Positions 1-4,392 of a stretch of DNA of 6,036 nt are shown one piece after another. Made by a program: the position numbers and the translations under genes. The stretch's first letter is position 1, and every line of letters starts with the position of its first letter. Under the pieces are notes generated by a model. The model was not told the origin of the DNA. It did no database searches and was given only the letters and a program-made list of their open reading frames with translations. Source of the stretch: Fidelibacterota bacterium REDSEA-S14_B6 (GTDB taxonomy: Bacteria > Fidelibacterota > Marinisomatia > Marinisomatales > S15-B10). The stretch spans positions 1 through 6,036 of the forward strand of contig LUOC01000214.1 of NCBI GenBank assembly GCA_001626655.1. Direction: 5' to 3'.

Positions 1-487
1 CATAGATGATGGGAACATTGACAAATGCAGCAACGCCGATGACCGCCGATACTCTCCGGGTCCGTTCACCGATCTCACCGAACTGGCGGATGAGAAAATA
101 CCCAATATAGATCAGGAACATTATCAGTACGGTGGTGAGCCGCGGCTCCCAGCTCCAGGGCGCTCCCCAGATGGGCTTTGCCCAGATTGGACCGGTAATC
201 AGGACAAGGGCGCAAAAAAGCGTTCCGAGCTCGGCGCTTGCGAGTCCAAAATGATCCCATTTCTCGTCCCGCGTCGTGAGATAGAGGCCGCCTGACACAG
301 CCACCACGAGAAACGCGATTCCCGCGGTCCACGCCGACGGCACGTGATAGTAGAAAATCTTCTGCGCCATCTGCTGCTCGGGATCGATTCTCGTGACAGC
401 GAGAACGAGGTAGAGGACAACCAGCCACAAGACCGCAATAGCAATGGCAATCAGTTTATTGCCGGTTTTTGAATGAAAAGGCTCCAT
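1..487 (-). CDS. ccmC: CcmC, heme-handling membrane protein of cytochrome c maturation (partial, 3' end off window)
   Basis: CcmC is an inner-membrane protein of the heme-handling family that places heme on CcmE at the periplasmic face. I translated 162 codons from ATG at 487 to the left edge with no stop. Residues 43-53 read KIFYYHVPSAW, the conserved CcmC segment with the first heme-ligand histidine (His48). Residues 107-118 read WGAPWSWEPRLT, the tryptophan-rich heme-binding (WWD) signature, with Glu where many members have Asp. Hydrophobic spans lie at about 12-30, 55-72, 86-102 and 119-133. The visible part ends in VNVPIIY, just before where the second ligand histidine should fall. The ATG overlaps the ccmB stop as TGATG, and a GTG directly precedes it in frame. 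A GAGGAG lies only a few bases upstream. The reading is firm; only the C-terminal third is unseen. Confidence 0.93.
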   Translation of the reverse strand, partial: MEPFHSKTGNKLIAIAIAVLWLVVLYLVLAVTRIDPEQQMAQKIFYYHVPSAWTAGIAFLVVAVSGGLYLTTRDEKWDHFGLASAELGTLFCALVLITGPIWAKPIWGAPWSWEPRLTTVLIMFLIYIGYFLIRQFGEIGERTRRVSAVIGVAAFVNVPIIY

Positions 488-1152
488 CACTCCTCGCATA
501 CGTAGTCATAGATTAGGTAACCGACGAGCCCAAAAACAATGACGAAGCTCACAATCAGCTGGAGCCACAGTTTCCACTGACTGAAGGGTTGGCCCTCCAT
601 GATGGCGGCAGTGCTCTTTACGGCGCTGATCATCAGCGGCGTCACCATGGGAAAGAGGAGCAGCGGCAGAAGGAACTCATTCACTCTCGCCCGCATGACG
701 GCGCCGGAGAGGAGGCTCCCAGCACCGCTGATCCCAAGATCGACCAGAATCAAGAGGCCGACAAAAGGTGCTGCCATTTCAGGGAGAGGGAGCTGGAGAA
801 AGAGAAAAAAGATCGGCAGAAGGATCACTTGGGAGATAAGAAGCATAAAGAAGTTTCCGAGCCATTTGCTCAGGAAAAGGGTACTCCGATCCACCGGCGC
901 CGCGAGGGTGAGCGAAAAGGCGTCGAACTCCTTCTCCCGGCTGTGGGAGCGATGGAGCGCCAGCACGCTGACGAATAGAACTACTGTCCAGAGCAGTCCG
1001 GGAGCAAACTGTTGGAGGACATCCGGGGACGGCCTGAACGCGAAGGCGTAAAGCAGCATGACGGCCGCACCGAAAGTGATCATGGAGATGAGAACCTCCC
1101 TGCTCCTCAGTTCCAGAAGCATCTCCTTCCGAACAAGAGTTTTCAGCATCAC
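487..1152 (-). CDS. ccmB: CcmB, membrane subunit of the CcmAB ABC transporter
   Basis: CcmB is the permease partner of CcmA. The CcmAB ATPase is needed to release heme-loaded CcmE from the CcmC complex. The product has 221 residues, the usual family length of about 220. It has about six membrane spans (around 22-38, 52-66, 98-120, 128-150, 159-178, 196-215) and the family-typical cytoplasmic stretch SREKEFDAF...LAAPVDRS at 71-90, followed by LFLSKW. The start is ambiguous: GTG at 1152 and ATG at 1149 are adjacent and in frame. An AAGGA lies 3 bases before the GTG and 6 before the ATG, so the ATG has the better spacing. Either way the start overlaps the ccmA stop, and the stop overlaps the ccmC start, which suggests translational coupling. 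Nothing is missing from the protein. Confidence 0.93.
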   Translation of the reverse strand: MMLKTLVRKEMLLELRSREVLISMITFGAAVMLLYAFAFRPSPDVLQQFAPGLLWTVVLFVSVLALHRSHSREKEFDAFSLTLAAPVDRSTLFLSKWLGNFFMLLISQVILLPIFFLFLQLPLPEMAAPFVGLLILVDLGISGAGSLLSGAVMRARVNEFLLPLLLFPMVTPLMISAVKSTAAIMEGQPFSQWKLWLQLIVSFVIVFGLVGYLIYDYVCEE

Positions 1153-1832
1153 CCTTCCTTCTCCATCTCAAGTTCAGGAGCCGCCGGAATCCCATTCTCT
1201 TTCGGTTCGATCTTTCCGTTCTGGAGGATGTTCACTCTGTCCACATGGGCCGAAATCCATCCGTCATCATGTGAGATGATAAGCAGAGATTTCCCTTGAT
1301 CCCGCCAACCGCTTATCAGTTCGGAAAGGAGCCTCTTCCCTTCGCTGTCGAGGCCGGTGGTCGGTTCGTCTAGGAGGAGCAGGCTCCACTGCAGAAGGAG
1401 CGCTTTCGCGAGGGAGAGCCTCTGGAGCATCCCCCGTGAGTAACTCCGGATCGGTCCCTTCCGATATGCGTCCAGCCCCACTGCCTCAAGCTTCTCGCCG
1501 ATCTGCGTTGAAGATGTTTCAATCCCGTATAGCCCCGCAAGAAACTGCAGATTCTCGGCGGCTGAGAGGGGTGGGTAGAAGCCGGGCTCGTGACCGAGAT
1601 AGAGAATTGATCGTCTGAGGTTCACATCGGAACCGAGCAATGACTGACCTTCCCATGTGATGGAGCCGCCGTCACAGGAGAGAATTCGGGAAACTATCCT
1701 GAGGAGCGTAGATTTCCCCGAGCCGTTCTTCCCGATAAGTCCGACTGATTCGCTCTGGCGCACGCTCATGGAGGCACCGTTCAGTACGGACGTGGCGCCA
1801 AAGCGCTTGCTTACATTTTCAATCGAAAGCAC
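1149..1832 (-). CDS. ccmA: CcmA, ATP-binding subunit of the CcmAB heme-maturation ABC transporter
   Basis: This is a cytoplasmic ABC ATPase that pairs with CcmB. Numbered from GTG at 1832 (227 residues), it shows Walker A GKNGSGKST at 34-42, an ABC signature YSRGMLQR at 131-138, Walker B LLLLDEP at 151-157 with catalytic Glu156, and the switch histidine in ISHDD (His188). YLGHEPGF near 78-85 has His at the usual Q-loop position, as is normal in CcmA. The start is uncertain. The frame is open back to GTG at 1892, and TTG at 1865 is also possible. I chose 1832 because the protein then opens with VLSIENVSKRFG, exactly where CcmA homologues begin. The 20 extra upstream residues look unlike the family and overlap the preceding gene by 74 bases, against 14 for 1832. 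No strong ribosome site is seen at 1832, so coupling to the upstream gene is likely. Confidence 0.92.
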   Translation of the reverse strand: MLSIENVSKRFGATSVLNGASMSVRQSESVGLIGKNGSGKSTLLRIVSRILSCDGGSITWEGQSLLGSDVNLRRSILYLGHEPGFYPPLSAAENLQFLAGLYGIETSSTQIGEKLEAVGLDAYRKGPIRSYSRGMLQRLSLAKALLLQWSLLLLDEPTTGLDSEGKRLLSELISGWRDQGKSLLIISHDDGWISAHVDRVNILQNGKIEPKENGIPAAPELEMEKEG

Positions 1833-2166
1833 TGGTGCCGGCCGGCTTGCCGCCGAGCGATTCAAGCTGATCCATGATGGTTGACCCTTCACGCTTCAGC
1901 TCGTTTCTGTTCCTCTGAAAGTCGCCGGGAGACACAGTCCCCATTTCATACTCCAGTTCCAGTTCTTTGATCTGCTCGAGAAGAGACTGCTTTCTCAGCG
2001 CCAGGGCGCTTTGAACTGCTGCCGCATTTTCTCCGCGCTCCGCTCTGGGCGAAAAGAGCGGCTGAACAACAAAGCCGATAACGACGGCAAAAGTAATGGC
2101 ACTCATTATCACACCAAAGTGCTCAATGAAATACTGCCATATGGCATCTAAGAGTTGCAGATCCAA
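1819..2166 (-). CDS. Small membrane-anchored coiled-coil protein resembling the N-terminal part of CcmI
   Basis: This is a 115-residue protein in the ccm cluster. It has one membrane span at about 17-38 (GVIMSAITFAVVIGFVVQ). A charged helical segment at about 57-100 follows, containing KELELEYEMGTVSPGDF and then NRNELKRE. That order (membrane helix, then a helix with 'ELE-D/E-x-x-x-G-x-(V/L)-S-x-x-(D/E)-(Y/F)...R-x-E-L') is what I know from the N-terminal domain of CcmI/CycH. The TPR apocytochrome-binding half of CcmI is absent. There are no cysteines, so it is not CcmH (which needs LRCxxC) or CcmG. The start is TTG at 2166, preceded at 10 bases by GGAG; an in-frame stop at 2185-2187 excludes starts further upstream. 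A separate short frame opens at ATG 2174 and stops after eight codons. The real role is unknown; docking of apocytochrome or scaffolding of CcmF is an inference from position. Confidence 0.75.
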   Translation of the reverse strand: MDLQLLDAIWQYFIEHFGVIMSAITFAVVIGFVVQPLFSPRAERGENAAAVQSALALRKQSLLEQIKELELEYEMGTVSPGDFQRNRNELKREGSTIMDQLESLGGKPAGTSAFD

Positions 2167-2175
2167 TTTGCCATC

Positions 2176-2180
2176 ACTCC
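2176..2180 (-). promoter_or_regulatory. Shine-Dalgarno site that fixes the TTG start of the CcmI-like gene
   Basis: The minus strand reads GGAGT ten bases upstream of TTG at 2166. It lies in the 29-base gap after the ccmF stop. With the upstream in-frame stop at 2185-2187, it makes TTG the only reasonable start for this gene. Confidence 0.5.
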
Positions 2181-2195
2181 GTAATTATAATCATA

Positions 2196-4043
2196 CTAAA
2201 CTGTGCCTCGGTTTCGGCGGTCAGGCCAGAGGGCGATGACCGTCCCGAAAAGGAGCACATAGCCCCCGAGCCAGACAAACCTCACGAGGCGATTGACCAT
2301 AATCTTGATAGTGAGGAGTTCGTTCTCCAGATCGATTCCCCCAAAGACTGAGTAGACATCCTCCCGCCACGTTGAATGGAGTGACAGTTCGCTGTGGGGC
2401 TGGCGGCGGTCGGGATCTGGATTCCTGTGGAAATAGATTCTTTTTTCCGGTTGAAGGGAAGTTACCTCCTCCCCTTTCTTGGTGACGTTCAGCGTGGCAA
2501 TCCACGCGTAGTGGTTCGATCTCTCCTCCTCGCCCAGCGACGCAAGTGTGATGCCGTAACCGGCGATCCGGACTTCATCACCCACCGACATGGCCCATTC
2601 ACGGTCCTCGTCAAACGCCTTGCCGATGAAACCGACAAACATCAGCACAATGCCGATGTGTACAATATAGCCGCCGTACCGGGACCTGTTCTTGGAGATC
2701 ATTTTGGTGAGGGCCTGAAAAACGTTTTCGCCGAACTTTCGCCGCCGAACGGAGATTCCCCGCCAGAACTCCGTCACAATTGTCGTCGTCACAAATGCTG
2801 TGAGCGCGACCGTTACAACGGGATAGACTGACCGCATGCCCATAATCATCGCCACGGCGGCCGCTCCTAATCCGGCCAGAACCGGAATTGAAAAATTGCG
2901 CGTGAGGCTCTCTTTGGAGGTCCTCCGCCAAGCGAGAAGAGGGCCGATTCCCGCCAGCGTCAAAAGGAGAAGCCCAATCGGGATTGTGATCTGATTGAAG
3001 AAGGGAGCCCCGACGGTGATCTGCGTCCCTGTCACCCACTCAGAAATGATTGGAAACATCGTCCCCCAGAGGACGGCAAAACAGATGCTGACAAAGACGA
3101 CGTTGTTAAAGAGAAAGCCGCTTTCTCTCGAAACGAAAGACTCCATCCGTTTGCCGCTCTTGAGATCGTCGAGCCGCGACAGAAGAAGATAGGTCGACAC
3201 CGCAAGGATTAGAAGAACGAAACCGAGAAACATCGGCCCCAGCGATGACTGCGTGAATGAGTGAACGGACGAGACAACACCGCTCCGTGTCAGGAAAGTT
3301 CCAAAGATACAGAGCAAAAACGTGACAAGAATCAGAATCATGTTCCAGACTCGGAGCATGTTCTTCTTCTCCTGAATGATGATGCTGTGGATGAAGGCGG
3401 TTCCCGTAAGCCACGGCATGAATGAGGCATTCTCCACCGGATCCCACGCCCAGTAGCCGCCCCAGCCGAGTTCATTGTAGGCCCACCAGCCGCCGAGCAG
3501 GATGCCTATTCCCAGCGCAAGCCAGGTAAAGAGAGTCCATCTTCGAATGCTCCTGACCCAAACCGCATCAAGCTGTCGTGCCACAAAATCGGTCTCTACC
3601 GGCGCGAAAGGATTAGCGACAAAGTTGACCATCAGCAGAAAGAACCCCTGAATGACGGAGAGCGTCATGATGACATACGGCATGAGCCGCTCGTGCCTGC
3701 TCCTGTTCTGAACAATCACCACGGCGACGTAACAGGAGAGCACAAAAAGCCAGAACAGAAGGGAGCCGGACTGGCCGGCCCAAATGGCGGTAAACTTGTA
3801 GATCGTCGGCGTTCCAATGGAAGTGTATTTGGCGACATAATCGACATCGAAATTGCTTCTCAGCAGGCTCGCAAGAAGCGTGATCGTCGCCAGCGCCACA
3901 AGGAAACAGACGCTGAGGCACATTCTCTGGGAAACGAAAAAATACCTCTCGTCTCCTTTACGAACGTAAAGGGCGAGCAGGGCGACTGTTAATAGACAGA
4001 GACCGAGGCTGAGGCTGAGAAGTGCGGCGCCGTATGTCGGCAT
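2196..4043 (-). CDS. ccmF: CcmF, heme lyase component of cytochrome c maturation, missing the HPP heme-ligand segment
   Basis: CcmF is a polytopic inner-membrane protein that receives heme from CcmE and attaches it to apocytochrome c. The 615-residue product shows WAGQSGSLLFW at 88-98. The WWD heme-handling domain spans 186-211 (ELGWGGYWAWDPVENASF). Histidines sit at 219 (TAFIHS), 261 (SVHSF) and 462 (YIVHIGI), which fit conserved family histidines. A large soluble periplasmic loop at about 475-580 precedes a final membrane span at about 585-605. Family members usually have about 640-680 residues. Here NPF (144-146) is followed within ten residues by RQLDAVWVR (156-164), whereas homologues have about 40 more residues there, including HPPxLYxGY with another heme ligand. 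HPP occurs nowhere in the protein. ATG at 4043 is the only possible start after an in-frame stop at 4056-4058, and it has no clear ribosome site. The identity is secure; full function is doubtful. Confidence 0.93.
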   Translation of the reverse strand: MPTYGAALLSLSLGLCLLTVALLALYVRKGDERYFFVSQRMCLSVCFLVALATITLLASLLRSNFDVDYVAKYTSIGTPTIYKFTAIWAGQSGSLLFWLFVLSCYVAVVIVQNRSRHERLMPYVIMTLSVIQGFFLLMVNFVANPFAPVETDFVARQLDAVWVRSIRRWTLFTWLALGIGILLGGWWAYNELGWGGYWAWDPVENASFMPWLTGTAFIHSIIIQEKKNMLRVWNMILILVTFLLCIFGTFLTRSGVVSSVHSFTQSSLGPMFLGFVLLILAVSTYLLLSRLDDLKSGKRMESFVSRESGFLFNNVVFVSICFAVLWGTMFPIISEWVTGTQITVGAPFFNQITIPIGLLLLTLAGIGPLLAWRRTSKESLTRNFSIPVLAGLGAAAVAMIMGMRSVYPVVTVALTAFVTTTIVTEFWRGISVRRRKFGENVFQALTKMISKNRSRYGGYIVHIGIVLMFVGFIGKAFDEDREWAMSVGDEVRIAGYGITLASLGEEERSNHYAWIATLNVTKKGEEVTSLQPEKRIYFHRNPDPDRRQPHSELSLHSTWREDVYSVFGGIDLENELLTIKIMVNRLVRFVWLGGYVLLFGTVIALWPDRRNRGTV

Positions 4044-4072
4044 ATTAAGTGAGGGTCAGGAAGATGGAGTAC

Positions 4073-4327
4073 TCAAATGGAGGTGTCGGCCTTCCGGAGG
4101 TCACCTTCATATCTGGAAGCACATTTTGTCATGAGGTTGTCGGCGAAAAAGCGCTCGCCGTCGTAAATACCTTCCACGATCACCTCCGAGCCGTCCTTGA
4201 ACATATCGGGCACTATCTTGTGATAACTGACGGGCAGTTGCTCCTCCTCCTGGAGAAGGACAAATGTTAGCGCCAGCGGATCGGCTGCGCTCCTCGCAAT
4301 CGATCCTTCCTTGACGTTCCCCCCCAA
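4073..4327 (-). CDS. ccmE: CcmE, heme chaperone, CxxxY (CcmE*) variant; N-terminal anchor missing
   Basis: CcmE is the periplasmic heme chaperone that carries heme from CcmC to CcmF. The frame holds the complete OB-fold core: GGNVKEGSI, LTFVLLQEEEQ, VSYHKIVPDMFKDGSEVIVEG and FFADNLMTKCASRYEGD, all matching the family pattern. The classical AKHDENY heme motif is replaced by TKCASRY, so the heme-attaching histidine is a cysteine (codon 4121-4123) with tyrosine four residues on (4109-4111). This is the CxxxY motif of CcmE* in System I*. The same frame continues upstream without a stop to about 4372, and reads NYFQPGKRFRLGG, the conserved lead-in to the core. The only usual start codon inside it is TTG at 4327, which would cut that motif. 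No membrane anchor or signal is encoded, although all known CcmE proteins have one. The gene is probably broken at its 5' end, or the assembly is wrong there. Confidence 0.82.
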   Translation of the reverse strand: MGGNVKEGSIARSAADPLALTFVLLQEEEQLPVSYHKIVPDMFKDGSEVIVEGIYDGERFFADNLMTKCASRYEGDLRKADTSI

Positions 4328-4349
4328 CCGGAACCGTTTGCCCGGTTGG
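4324..4349. repeat. Perfect 8-bp inverted repeat (hairpin) inside the ccmE 5' region
   Basis: The + strand has CCAACCGG at 4324-4331 and CCGGTTGG at 4342-4349, with a 10-base loop. A run of seven C (4319-4325) overlaps its left arm. There is no T-run for a terminator and it lies inside coding sequence. It sits at the spot where the ccmE N-terminus is abnormal. Confidence 0.6.
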
Positions 4350-4380
4350 AAATAATTACGGCTGCAAATTTCTTATTCAT
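4328..4380 (-). other. Apparent 5' remnant of ccmE, out of frame with the ccmE core
   Basis: ATG at 4380 opens MNKKFAAVII, which looks like the basic, hydrophobic start of a CcmE membrane anchor. It then runs into unlike sequence (SNRANGSGWGG) because it is in a different frame from the CcmE core. The core frame covers the same bases as NYFQPGKRFRLGG, the conserved CcmE lead-in. Only about 53 bases separate this ATG from the core, whereas homologues need about 45 codons here for the anchor and linker. A deletion of roughly 70-100 bases with a net frame change is the simplest reading. Confidence 0.6.
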
Positions 4381-4384
4381 CTGT

Positions 4385-4390
4385 TTTCCT
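4385..4390 (-). promoter_or_regulatory. Shine-Dalgarno site for the ccmE start at 4380
   Basis: The minus strand reads AGGAAA, with six bases between AGGA and the ATG at 4380. This is a well-placed ribosome site just after the mutase stop codon at 4393-4395. It supports 4380 as the original ccmE start even though the frame from it no longer reaches the CcmE core. Confidence 0.55.
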
Positions 4391-4392
4391 CA

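Noticed and set aside
75..450. Minus-strand open frames in other frames across the left end
   Set aside because: Translation of the remaining minus frame from ATG 487 gives a clear CcmC with its heme motifs, so these are out-of-frame shadows.
589..1051. Plus-strand open frames of 129 and 150 codons opposite ccmB
   Set aside because: They are antisense to a complete, family-typical CcmB, overlap each other in different frames, and encode arginine/lysine-rich low-complexity sequence.
1833..1892. Upstream GTG at 1892 as the ccmA start
   Set aside because: It adds 20 residues unlike CcmA and overlaps the preceding gene by 74 bases, although it cannot be excluded outright.
1819..2166. The small gene as CcmH or CcmD
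   Set aside because: CcmH needs an LRCxxC motif and this protein has no cysteine. CcmD is much shorter and lacks a long coiled-coil tail.
4319..4325. A single-base error in the seven-G/C run as the sole cause of the ccmE frame break
   Set aside because: Adding one base there would join MNKKFAAVII to the core, but the conserved PGKRFRLGG is already in the core frame upstream of the run, so the break must lie further 5', and the anchor would still be missing.
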